In this document: positions 1 through 5,281 of the stretch, piece after piece
How positions within the stretch are numbered: the first letter of the stretch is position 1
Layout: each line of letters opens with the position of its first letter
Assembly: GCA_902797495.1 (NCBI GenBank)
Contig: CADBTH010000105.1
Span: 1 to 6,088 of the forward strand
Length of the DNA stretch: 6,088 bases
Direction of reading: 5' to 3'
From: an uncultured Ruminococcus sp.
Lineage (GTDB): Bacteria > Bacillota > Clostridia > Oscillospirales > CAG-272
Position numbers and translations under genes: made by a program
The notes under the pieces: generated by a model
Told to the model about the DNA's origin: nothing
Databases searched by the model: none
What the model saw: the letters and a program-made list of their open reading frames with translations, nothing else

Positions 1-280
1 CAACTACGATCATGTAGTTCGCGTAGCTGCTCGATCTTACGAGCGAGCTGCCGTTGGACGACTTGATCGTGACCTTATTGTTAACGGTCAGTGCGGAGGT
101 CAGCGAGATATTGGAGGTAATGTCGATGACGTCTCCGTTAGCCGCGCCGGCCAGAGCGCTCTGCAATTGAGATACGTTGGCGACCTGCGTGGTAGCCGCG
201 ATCGCCGCGAACGGGATCGTGCCTATCAGCATGAAGACAACTATCAGAAGTGCAAAGCTCTTCTTCAAAGTTTTTCTCAT
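1..280 (-). CDS. Secreted protein with beta-helix-like start, N-terminal fragment (partial)
   Basis: The gene runs off the left edge; 93 codons from the ATG at 280-278 are visible without a stop. The start is supported by AGGAG (complement of 288-292) seven bases upstream and by a consensus promoter further up. The product opens with a classical Sec signal peptide: basic residues R2, K3, K6 and K7, a hydrophobic core at about residues 8-24, and a likely signal peptidase I site near A26-I27-A28 / A29. The mature part has the pattern V..LQ.AL.GA.NGDVIDI..NI.L...L.V.NKVTI.S, typical of the first rungs of right-handed parallel beta-helix (pectate-lyase-like) surface proteins. The substrate cannot be told from this fragment: it could be an adhesin, a polysaccharide lyase, or a large repeat protein. 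Secretion is well supported; the fold is inferred from the repeat pattern. It is transcribed divergently from the acyltransferase-like gene. Confidence 0.8.
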   Translation of the reverse strand, partial: MRKTLKKSFALLIVVFMLIGTIPFAAIAATTQVANVSQLQSALAGAANGDVIDITSNISLTSALTVNNKVTIKSSNGSSLVRSSSYANYMIVV

Positions 281-404
281 GTGCTTTCTCCTTTAAAAGA
301 ATAATTTTATGAGCAATTTGATTTCAGGGACCGAGTCCCGCTTCCGGGATCTCAAATATTATATATAGAGAGCGCGCGGAAGTGATAACTGTCCATGATA
401 GTCT
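281..404 (-). promoter_or_regulatory. Long 5' leader with competing stems (candidate cis-regulatory RNA)
   Basis: The predicted leader is unusually long and contains several pairings, given in plus coordinates. An outer stem pairs 352-357 with 316-321 (6 bp). Inside it, hairpin A pairs 345-349 with 336-340 around a GAAG loop, and hairpin B pairs 335-339 with 327-331 around UCG. A and B share bases 336-339, and base 335 is also used by B, so they exclude each other. In addition, CUUCCG (377-382) can pair with CGGAAG (341-346), which would open hairpin A or form a pseudoknot with its loop. The Shine-Dalgarno region lies downstream at 288-292. I do not recognise the core of a known riboswitch class. 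Structure is seen only as complementarity; a regulatory role is inference. Confidence 0.4.
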
Positions 405-411
405 GATTGTA

Positions 412-440
412 ATTATATCTTAAATAAGGGGGGATGTCAA
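412..440 (-). promoter_or_regulatory. Consensus sigma-A-type promoter for the secreted-protein gene
   Basis: Read on the minus strand, TTGACA (complement of 435-440) is followed after exactly 17 bases by TATAAT (complement of 412-417). Both hexamers match the housekeeping consensus 6/6. Transcription should start near position 404, leaving a leader of about 124 nt before the ATG at 280. A promoter this close to consensus suggests strong expression unless the leader or a repressor limits it. Confidence 0.88.
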
Positions 441-489
441 GGCTTTGCATAAAAAACCGAACTTCGGGATTATTTTTTTGGTTATTTGC

Positions 490-514
490 ACAAAAAAGCA
501 TTACTCTTTTTTGT
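490..514. repeat. Perfect 9-bp inverted repeat with 7-nt loop
   Basis: ACAAAAAAG (490-498) and CTTTTTTGT (506-514) are exact reverse complements around the loop 499-505. The stem is nearly all A/T with a run of six A and six T. As RNA it would be a weak hairpin. As DNA it could be a protein-binding dyad or a bent, melting-prone site between the divergent promoters. Its role is unknown. Confidence 0.55.
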
Positions 515-599
515 CATTAAGTTTAATCGTTTTTAAGAAGTTCATAACAAAATTAACATTAATTATCCGTAAACGAAAAATTGCTACCTTATTAATTAT

Positions 600-637
600 A
601 GCCCGCATCTTCGCGTCGGCGGAAAGGGCTTTTTATT
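600..637 (+). terminator. Terminator-like hairpin upstream of the acyltransferase-like gene
   Basis: AGCCC (600-604) pairs with GGGCT (626-630), and the right arm runs into TTTTTATT (630-637). The 21-nt interior can form a small extra stem (612-614 with 619-621) or an alternative CCGC/GCGG pairing (603-606 with 619-622). The form fits an intrinsic terminator on the plus strand, yet no plus-strand gene is visible before it. It may insulate the downstream promoter (649-677) or end an unrecognised short transcript. Confidence 0.4.
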
Positions 638-648
638 CCTTGAAAATC

Positions 649-677
649 TTTACATCCTCGTTTTTTTGTGCTATACT
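649..677 (+). promoter_or_regulatory. Extended -10 promoter for the E2-like gene and ruvX
   Basis: TTTACA (649-654, 5/6 to consensus) and TATACT (672-677, 5/6) are separated by 17 bases. TG at 669-670 followed by one base gives the extended -10 motif. Transcription should start near 684, giving a 5' leader of about 36 nt. A Shine-Dalgarno GGAGA follows at 708-712, seven bases before the ATG at 720. Confidence 0.82.
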
Positions 678-719
678 TTTAGTGTTATACCAACGCAATG
701 AATTTACGGAGAAATACGT

Positions 720-1589
720 ATGAAAGATAAAAAAGCAAAGAAAAAGAAAGATATAAGGCGGGTAAAGACGAACTCCCCCATAGCGGTGATAGTTCCGTAC
801 CTCATGAAGCAGAGAAACGAGAGCTGCAACCTGATCGCCGACACGGTAAACGTGACGAGGCTCGAAGAGTACGTCAGGCAGAAGCGCGAAGCGGGGATGA
901 AGAACATCTCGACGATGCACGTCCTCATAGCCGCCTACTGCCGCACCGCCTCGCAGCGACCCGCGATCAACCGCTTCATCAGAGGCCAGCGCATCTATAC
1001 GAGACGTTCGATAGAAGTCTCTCTGACGATCAAAAAGGAGATGTCGCTCGAATCCCCCGACACCGTCGTCAAGATAAAGCTCGAGCCGGACGCTACCCTT
1101 GCGGACGTTTACAAAAAACTTAACGAAGAGATCGTCGGATACCGCAACAACCCCGGCGGCGACCTTGACGAGACCTCCGGTTTCCTCGCCCATATCCCGG
1201 GAGTCCTTCTGCGCGGAACGGTCGGATTTCTCCGTTTCCTCGACTATTTCAGGCTCCTGCCCCGCTCCCTTCAGAAGATCAGCCCGTTCCACAGCTCCAT
1301 GTACATAACTTCTATGGGCTCGCTCGGACTTCCCGCGATCTTCCACCATCTGTACGATTTCGGAACGTGCCCGATGTTCATCGCGTTCGGTGCGAAGAGG
1401 CGCCGCTACGAAGTGAATCCGGACGGCTCCGTATACAAGAACAAATTCATGACGATCAATCTGACGGTCGACGAGAGGATATGCGACGGATACTATTTCG
1501 CGTCCGCGTTCAAGCTCTTCAAGAGCATACTGAACGACCCGTGGCAGCTCGACTTCCCTCCGGAAAAAGTGGTTGAGGACATAAGATGA
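720..1589 (+). CDS. Stand-alone 2-oxoacid dehydrogenase E2/CAT-like acyltransferase-domain protein (catalytic His replaced by Glu)
   Basis: The 289-residue protein resembles only the C-terminal catalytic domain of E2 subunits, the lipoamide acyltransferases related to chloramphenicol acetyltransferase. There is no lipoyl domain and no subunit-binding domain. A lysine-rich tail (residues 2-14) comes first. Residues around 81-105 (PAINRFIRGQ..., then a beta strand and SLTIKK) match the E2 segment where a PxxN motif precedes the substrate-channel strands. Residues 196-224 (ITSMGSLG...FIAFG) match the E2 strand carrying the conserved S-x-G/LG and the final conserved strand. The E2 signature DHRxxDG appears as DERICDG at 251-257, so the His is Glu252 while Asp256 and Gly257 remain. 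Classical acyl transfer is therefore doubtful. From memory, stand-alone clostridial relatives often carry the same Glu, so this is probably a subfamily trait. The substrate is unknown. The gene shares a transcript with ruvX. Confidence 0.75.
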   Translation: MKDKKAKKKKDIRRVKTNSPIAVIVPYLMKQRNESCNLIADTVNVTRLEEYVRQKREAGMKNISTMHVLIAAYCRTASQRPAINRFIRGQRIYTRRSIEVSLTIKKEMSLESPDTVVKIKLEPDATLADVYKKLNEEIVGYRNNPGGDLDETSGFLAHIPGVLLRGTVGFLRFLDYFRLLPRSLQKISPFHSSMYITSMGSLGLPAIFHHLYDFGTCPMFIAFGAKRRRYEVNPDGSVYKNKFMTINLTVDERICDGYYFASAFKLFKSILNDPWQLDFPPEKVVEDIR

Positions 1590-2026
1590 GCACGGAGGGA
1601 AAGACGGAAATAATACTCGGCGTCGATTACGGCGACGTCAGAACGGGGCTCGCGGTCAGCGACAGGCTCGGACTTCTCGCCGCGGGCGCGGGGTGCGTGA
1701 GGTGCGAGAGCTTCAAGGGAGCCGTCGCCGCCGTCGCGGAAGCGGCAAAGCGCTGCCGCGCGGAGCGCATCGTCGTAGGAAATCCGATCAACATGAACGG
1801 GACCGAAGGACCGAGAAGTGAAAAATGCCGCGCTTTCGCCGCGGCGCTCGAAGAGCTGACGGGACTTCCGGTCGAGCTTTTCGACGAGAGGCTGACAACC
1901 GTCTCTGCTCACAAGTTTCTGAGCGAGACGAACGTTCGCGGAAAAAAGAGAAAAGCCGCGGTGGACGAGCTCTCCGCGACGATAATCCTTCAGGATTACC
2001 TCGACAGAAGAAAAAACGAATTATAG
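1586..2026 (+). CDS. ruvX: Putative pre-16S rRNA nuclease / Holliday junction resolvase RuvX (YqgF)
   Basis: This 146-residue protein has the usual length and all the family signatures of the RNase H-like YqgF/RuvX nucleases. VDYGDVRTG (13-21) carries the first catalytic Asp, D14. VVGNP (63-67) forms the second conserved strand. DERLTT (100-105) carries the acidic residue of the third motif. VDELSAT (126-132) carries the final Asp, D127, in the C-terminal helix. The family is linked to 5' end maturation of 16S rRNA and, by fold, to Holliday junction resolution. The ATG overlaps the preceding TGA by four bases (ATGA at 1586-1589), and a GAGG lies at 1575-1578, so translation is probably coupled to the E2-like gene. 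In many Firmicutes this gene follows alaS and an IreB-type gene; here the neighbour is different. A strong terminator follows directly. Confidence 0.95.
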   Translation: MSTEGKTEIILGVDYGDVRTGLAVSDRLGLLAAGAGCVRCESFKGAVAAVAEAAKRCRAERIVVGNPINMNGTEGPRSEKCRAFAAALEELTGLPVELFDERLTTVSAHKFLSETNVRGKKRKAAVDELSATIILQDYLDRRKNEL

Positions 2027-2029
2027 GCT

Positions 2030-2055
2030 AAAAAGGCGGCGCGGCCGCCTTTTTT
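2030..2055 (+). terminator. Intrinsic terminator after ruvX
   Basis: A GC-rich stem, GGCGGC (2035-2040) with GCCGCC (2044-2049), closes a GCG loop and ends in six T residues (2050-2055). A run of five A on the left (2030-2034) extends the pairing. It begins four bases after the ruvX TAG. Because the A run mirrors the T run, it could also act on minus-strand transcripts. It separates the E2-like/ruvX unit from feoAB. Confidence 0.92.
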
Positions 2056-2130
2056 CGTTTTATTGTGACCTCTGCCGTCTCCGCTTCATAGACTTACAGT
2101 GAGAAATTGAACGCGAAAGGTCGTATCACC

Positions 2131-2376
2131 GTGAAAACAAAAGAGAATGAAGCGGGAACGCTCGCGTCGCTGGCGATCGGAGAATCCGCCGCGGTCGCGC
2201 AGATCGATCCGGAATGCAAAATAACGAGGCGCCTTTACGACCTCGGCTTCTGCAGAGGAGAAACGGTCACTTGTATGTTTAAAAGCCCGCTCGGAGACCC
2301 GACGGCATATCTTATAAGGGGCGCGATGATCGCCCTCAGGCGGCGCGACGCAGCGATGGTGGCGGTCAAAGAATGA
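2131..2376 (+). CDS. feoA: Ferrous iron transport protein A (FeoA), GTG start preferred
   Basis: FeoA is a small cytoplasmic SH3-like protein that assists the FeoB iron channel. With the GTG at 2131 the product has 81 residues, close to normal FeoA size. The typical pattern is complete: GESAAVAQI near the N terminus, RRLYDLGFCRGETVTC in the middle (the conserved LxxLG...G..V), then SPLGDPTAYLIRGAMIALRR and a final strand. An in-frame TTG at 2107 would add eight residues but has no good ribosome binding site, while AAAGG at 2116-2120 lies ten bases before the GTG; the spacing is slightly long, so the start is not certain. The stop codon overlaps the feoB start by four bases. I see no strong promoter and no clear Fur or DtxR-type box in 2056-2130, so regulation cannot be read from the sequence. 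Confidence 0.9.
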   Translation: MKTKENEAGTLASLAIGESAAVAQIDPECKITRRLYDLGFCRGETVTCMFKSPLGDPTAYLIRGAMIALRRRDAAMVAVKE

Positions 2377-4217
2377 GGATGCGTCGCGCGCGGTCAAAAG
2401 GATACGAAAAAGAGATATTCATAACCCTCGCAGGCGCCCCGAACGTCGGGAAAAGCACCGTTTTCAACGCGCTTACCGGCATGCGACAGCACACGGGAAA
2501 CTGGACAGGAAAAACGGTCGAGTCGGCGAAGGGACACTTCTTCGCGGACGGAGTCAGGTATACTCTGACCGACGTTCCGGGTACTTATTCCCTCTTCACG
2601 CAGAGTGCGGAAGAGGACGTTGCGAAGAACTATATAGAACGGCAGAGGGACGACGTTACCGCGGTCGTCTGCGACGCGTCGGGACTCGAGAGAAGTCTGA
2701 CCCTCGCGCTTCAGATAATGAAGATCTCGTCAAAAGTCGTGATCTTTCTGAATCTCTGCGACGAGGCGGAGAAAAGCGGGATCTCGGTAGACGCCGAAAA
2801 AATGAGCCGCCTCACGGGGTGCCCCGTGATACCCGGCTCAGCCAGAAAAAAACTCGGTCTTGATGCGCTTGTCGCCGCGTGCCGCGAGGTAGCGGAAAAA
2901 GGGGCCGCTTTGCCCGCCGCGCCGGAGGAGAGCGCAGAGGAGACCGTGGCGAGGTGCGACGCGATCTGCGCGGCGGTCGTGACGAAGAAAGGCGGCGCGC
3001 GGAACAAAGGCCGCGCGCTCGACCGCCTCTTCACCGGAAAGGCGACGGCGTTTCCCGTGACGGCGGCGCTTCTCGCCCTCGTCTTCTGGCTGACTCTCGT
3101 CGGAGCGAACTACCCGTCGGAGCTGATGATGAAATCTTTCTCCGCCGTCGAGAGATATCTTCACTCGGCGCTCTTACCCGTCTTCGGGGAAGCGGTATCG
3201 TCCTTCTTCGCGGAAGGAGTCTTCCGCACCGTCTCGTGGATCGTCGCCGTGATGCTCCCGCCGATGGCAATCTTCTTTCCCCTTTTTACCGTCCTCGAGG
3301 ACTTCGGCTATCTGCCGCGCCTCGCTTTCAACCTCGACCGCGTGTGCCGCTCCTGCGGCGGATGCGGCAAGCAGGCGCTTTGTATGTGCATGGGGATCGG
3401 ATGCAACGCGGCGGGAGTGACGGGGTGCCGCATCATAGACTCGAAAAGAGAGCGGCTGATCGCGATACTGACAAACTCCTTCATCCCCTGCAACGGACGT
3501 TTTCCCGCTCTCATCGCGCTGATCTCGATCTTCTTTATGAGGGGGCGCTCGTCCGGGGTCGTCCCCGCGCTGATACTGACGTCGTTCGTCGTTCTCTCCG
3601 TCGCCGCTTCCTTCGCGGCGTCGAAGCTCCTGTCGACGACCCTGCTTCGGGGAATGCCGTCGTCGTTCGTTCTTGAACTGCCGCCCTACAGAACTCCGAA
3701 GATCGGAGAGGTAGCGGTGCGCTCCGTCTTCGACAGGACTCTGTTCGTCCTCGGGCGCGCTCTTGCCGTCGCTGCTCCCGCCGGAGCGCTCATCTGGCTC
3801 GCGGCGAACGTGACCGTCGGCGGCGCGCCGATACTGACGTCCGTCGCCTCGTTCCTCGATCCGGTCGGGCGCGTCATGGGCCTCGACGGAACTATCCTGC
3901 TCGCCTTTATCCTCGGCATCCCCGCGAACGAGATCGTCCTTCCGCTGATGATAATGATCTACCTCGCTACGGGATCGCTCCCCGCTTCGGACGATCTCTC
4001 TTTCATATATAAAGTCTTCACGGAGAACGGATGGACCGTCACGACCGCTCTTTGCACGATGATCTTTTATCTGTTCCACTCGCCCTGCTCGACGACTCTT
4101 CTGACAATAAAAAAAGAGACGGGGAGCGCGAAATATATGCTCGTCGCCCTCGCTCTTCCCGTGTCGTTCGGAGCCCTTCTTTGCGCCGCCGTAAACTTCA
4201 TATCGAAACTGCTTTGA
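2373..4217 (+). CDS. feoB: Ferrous iron transporter B (FeoB)
   Basis: FeoB is a membrane protein that imports Fe(II) under anaerobic conditions, gated by an N-terminal G-protein domain. In this 614-residue product the nucleotide motifs are intact: G1 GAPNVGKST (21-29), G2 Thr in GKTVE (T48), G3 DVPG (67-70), G4 NLCD (127-130, the NxxD form usual in FeoB) and a G5-like SARKKLG (156-162). Hydrophobic membrane segments start near residue 226, with the first Gate-type segment at about 285-320 ending in EDFGYLPR. A cysteine-rich stretch follows (C325, C328, C331, C337, C339, C344, C352) plus C373 in PCNGRFP. The second gate region lies near 450-530 and the last membrane segment at about 588-612. 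The protein is shorter than E. coli FeoB but fits compact clostridial forms, with no long C-terminal extension. Translation is coupled to feoA (ATGA at 2373-2376). Its TGA lies inside the -35 box of the lplA promoter. Confidence 0.95.
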   Translation: MRMRRARSKGYEKEIFITLAGAPNVGKSTVFNALTGMRQHTGNWTGKTVESAKGHFFADGVRYTLTDVPGTYSLFTQSAEEDVAKNYIERQRDDVTAVVCDASGLERSLTLALQIMKISSKVVIFLNLCDEAEKSGISVDAEKMSRLTGCPVIPGSARKKLGLDALVAACREVAEKGAALPAAPEESAEETVARCDAICAAVVTKKGGARNKGRALDRLFTGKATAFPVTAALLALVFWLTLVGANYPSELMMKSFSAVERYLHSALLPVFGEAVSSFFAEGVFRTVSWIVAVMLPPMAIFFPLFTVLEDFGYLPRLAFNLDRVCRSCGGCGKQALCMCMGIGCNAAGVTGCRIIDSKRERLIAILTNSFIPCNGRFPALIALISIFFMRGRSSGVVPALILTSFVVLSVAASFAASKLLSTTLLRGMPSSFVLELPPYRTPKIGEVAVRSVFDRTLFVLGRALAVAAPAGALIWLAANVTVGGAPILTSVASFLDPVGRVMGLDGTILLAFILGIPANEIVLPLMIMIYLATGSLPASDDLSFIYKVFTENGWTVTTALCTMIFYLFHSPCSTTLLTIKKETGSAKYMLVALALPVSFGALLCAAVNFISKLL

Positions 4218-4242
4218 CAAATCCCCCTTTTTGTTGTATCAT
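4214..4242 (+). promoter_or_regulatory. lplA promoter overlapping the feoB stop codon
   Basis: TTGACA (4214-4219, 6/6 to consensus) and TATCAT (4237-4242, 5/6) are 17 bases apart. The feoB stop TGA (4215-4217) lies inside the -35 box. Transcription should begin near 4249, leaving a leader of about 15 nt that consists of little more than the ribosome binding site. This start point rules out the in-frame TTG at 4231 as the lplA start. Confidence 0.85.
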
Positions 4243-4256
4243 ATACGAAAAGGGGG
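4223..4256 (+). promoter_or_regulatory. Inverted repeat enclosing the lplA -10 box and containing its ribosome binding site
   Basis: CCCCCTTTT (4223-4231) and AAAAGGGGG (4248-4256) are exact 9-bp reverse complements. The 16-nt interior has its own stem, GTAT (4236-4239) with ATAC (4243-4246) around CAT, and 4232 can form a U-G pair with 4247. Only three bases (4233-4235) stay bulged, so nearly the whole element can fold as one hairpin. The right arm is the core of the lplA Shine-Dalgarno AGGGGGTGA (4251-4259). No T run follows either arm, which argues against an intrinsic terminator. In read-through RNA from feoAB it could hide the ribosome binding site; as DNA it could be an operator around the -10 box. 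Complementarity is seen; both roles are inferred. Confidence 0.7.
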
Positions 4257-4259
4257 TGA
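4251..4259 (+). promoter_or_regulatory. lplA ribosome binding site that fixes a TTG start
   Basis: AGGGGGTGA differs by one base from the full anti-16S complement AGGAGGTGA. The GGGGG core ends seven bases before the TTG at 4264, a normal spacing. No ATG or in-frame GTG lies nearby, so TTG is the most likely start codon. Confidence 0.82.
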
Positions 4260-4263
4260 CGTT

Positions 4264-5262
4264 TTGAGAGCGTTGTTCAACGGTTCAGTCGATCCGTATT
4301 TCAATCTCGCGGCGGAAGAATATCTTCTAATGAACGCGGACTGCGACGTCTTTATGCTCTGGCGGAACTCTCCCTCGGTCATCGTCGGGAAGAATCAGAA
4401 CGCGTGGGCTGAAGTCAACGTCGACTACGTCAAGGATAACGGCATTCCCGTCGTTCGCCGTCTGACGGGCGGCGGCGCGGTCTTTCACGACCTTGAGAAC
4501 GTAAACTTTTCATTCGTTACGAAGGCTGACGAGGGTACGCAGCTGAACTTTGAAAAGTTCACGCGCCCGATAATCGACGCGCTCCGTTCTTTCGGCGTCG
4601 AGGCCTCGCTCGACGGAAGGAACGACCTTGTCGCGGAAGGGGCGAAGATCTCCGGCAACGCGGAATGCGTCGTCACGAACGCGCGCGGGGAAAAGACGAT
4701 GCTCCACCACGGGACACTTCTGTTCAACGCGGACATTGCGAAGCTTGCCGCGGCGCTGAGGGCTGACCCCGAAAAAATGAAGAGCCGCGGGATAAAGAGC
4801 GTTTCGGCGAGAGTGAAAAACATACGCTCGCTCGACTCCTACCGCGGACCGGACGGAGTCGAAGATTTCATGGCAAAACTCTTTTCGGCGGTGTCGGACG
4901 GCGAAGCGGGGCGCTTTACCGACGCGGAAAAAGCCTGCGTGAAAGAGCTGAAAAGGACAAAATACTCCCTTTGGGAATGGAACTACGGCTCGTCGCCGGA
5001 GTTCGAGATCACGAATTCCGCGCGCTTCCCGTTCGGGACGGTCGGCGTATCTCTCACCTGCCGGCACGGAACGATAGAAAAAATAAAGATCAACGGCGAT
5101 TTCTTCGGAACGGAAGACGTGTCGCTCCTTGAAGATGCCATAGTCGGCGCGAAGTACGAGGCGGCGTCGGTGTCTGAGATACTTGAAGAGCGCCGCGCGC
5201 TTCTCTCGGAGTGCATATCCGGCGCATCGCCGGAACAGATCTCTCCGCTGATCTGCAAATAA
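4264..5262 (+). CDS. lplA: Lipoate-protein ligase A
   Basis: The enzyme activates free lipoate with ATP and attaches it to a lysine of lipoyl domains (E2 subunits, GcvH) in the cytoplasm, so it salvages external lipoate. From the TTG at 4264 the product has 332 residues, close to E. coli LplA. The N-terminal catalytic domain shows NLAAEEYLL (14-22), RRLTGGGAVFHD (65-76, the lipoyl-AMP binding loop), NVNFSF (79-84), AKISGNA (127-133) with K128 at the place of the catalytic Lys, and HHGTLLFN (148-155). The C-terminal accessory domain spans about 245-332, with YSLWEWNYG at its start. The gene has its own promoter and probably forms a unit with the methyltransferase gene, which starts 19 bases after the stop. 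No lipoyl-domain protein, lipA or lipB lies in the window. The TTG start and the surrounding hairpin may keep expression low. Confidence 0.93.
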   Translation: MRALFNGSVDPYFNLAAEEYLLMNADCDVFMLWRNSPSVIVGKNQNAWAEVNVDYVKDNGIPVVRRLTGGGAVFHDLENVNFSFVTKADEGTQLNFEKFTRPIIDALRSFGVEASLDGRNDLVAEGAKISGNAECVVTNARGEKTMLHHGTLLFNADIAKLAAALRADPEKMKSRGIKSVSARVKNIRSLDSYRGPDGVEDFMAKLFSAVSDGEAGRFTDAEKACVKELKRTKYSLWEWNYGSSPEFEITNSARFPFGTVGVSLTCRHGTIEKIKINGDFFGTEDVSLLEDAIVGAKYEAASVSEILEERRALLSECISGASPEQISPLICK

Positions 5263-5281
5263 AAACCTCAAGGAGATCCTT

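Larger units (their letters stand above)
441..648. other. AT-rich divergent intergenic gap without a convincing gene
   Basis: This stretch separates the two divergent promoters. It is much richer in A/T than the flanking genes. A 92-codon open frame crosses it (445-723) but has a TTG start with no Shine-Dalgarno sequence, and its 3' end runs through the promoter and ribosome binding site of the next gene, so I regard it as non-coding. The gap holds a short CCGA/TCGG stem (457-460 / 464-467) flanked by A and T runs, a 9-bp inverted repeat (490-514), and a terminator-like hairpin (600-637). I found no plus-strand promoter strong enough to support a small RNA. Confidence 0.6.

Noticed and set aside
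281..404. Cyclic-di-GMP riboswitch in the leader of the secreted-protein gene
   Set aside because: Considered because such riboswitches often precede surface-protein genes, but I could not find the conserved core sequences of class I or class II.
445..723. Plus-strand open frame of 92 codons in the divergent gap
   Set aside because: It starts with TTG without a ribosome binding site, its composition follows AT-rich intergenic DNA (many F, I, K, L), and it runs through the promoter and ribosome binding site of the gene at 720.
633..1349. Minus-strand open frame of 238 codons opposite the E2-like gene
   Set aside because: It overlaps the plus-strand promoter and coding region and shows no domain; the plus-strand protein has the E2-like signatures.
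2063..2094. Possible feoA promoter TTGTGA ... TAGACT
   Set aside because: Each hexamer matches only 4/6 and the spacing is 20 bases, too long for a confident call.
2107..2130. Longer feoA start at the TTG at 2107
   Set aside because: No good Shine-Dalgarno precedes it, and the eight extra residues are outside the usual FeoA length; the GTG at 2131 has AAAGG upstream. It remains possible.
3174..4220. Minus-strand open frame of 348 codons opposite feoB
   Set aside because: The translation is dominated by R, E, D, G and S with no recognisable motif, typical of an antisense shadow of a GC-rich gene. feoB has intact motifs across the same stretch.
4223..4256. Inverted repeat after feoB as an intrinsic terminator
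   Set aside because: Neither strand has a T run directly after the stem, and the element overlaps the lplA -10 box and ribosome binding site.
4231..4263. Longer lplA start at the TTG at 4231
   Set aside because: This codon lies between the -35 and -10 boxes, upstream of the predicted transcription start, and has no ribosome binding site. The next in-frame TTG at 4264 has a near-perfect one.
4510..5271. Minus-strand open frame of 253 codons opposite lplA
   Set aside because: It is Arg- and Phe-rich without family motifs, and the plus-strand frame is a complete LplA.
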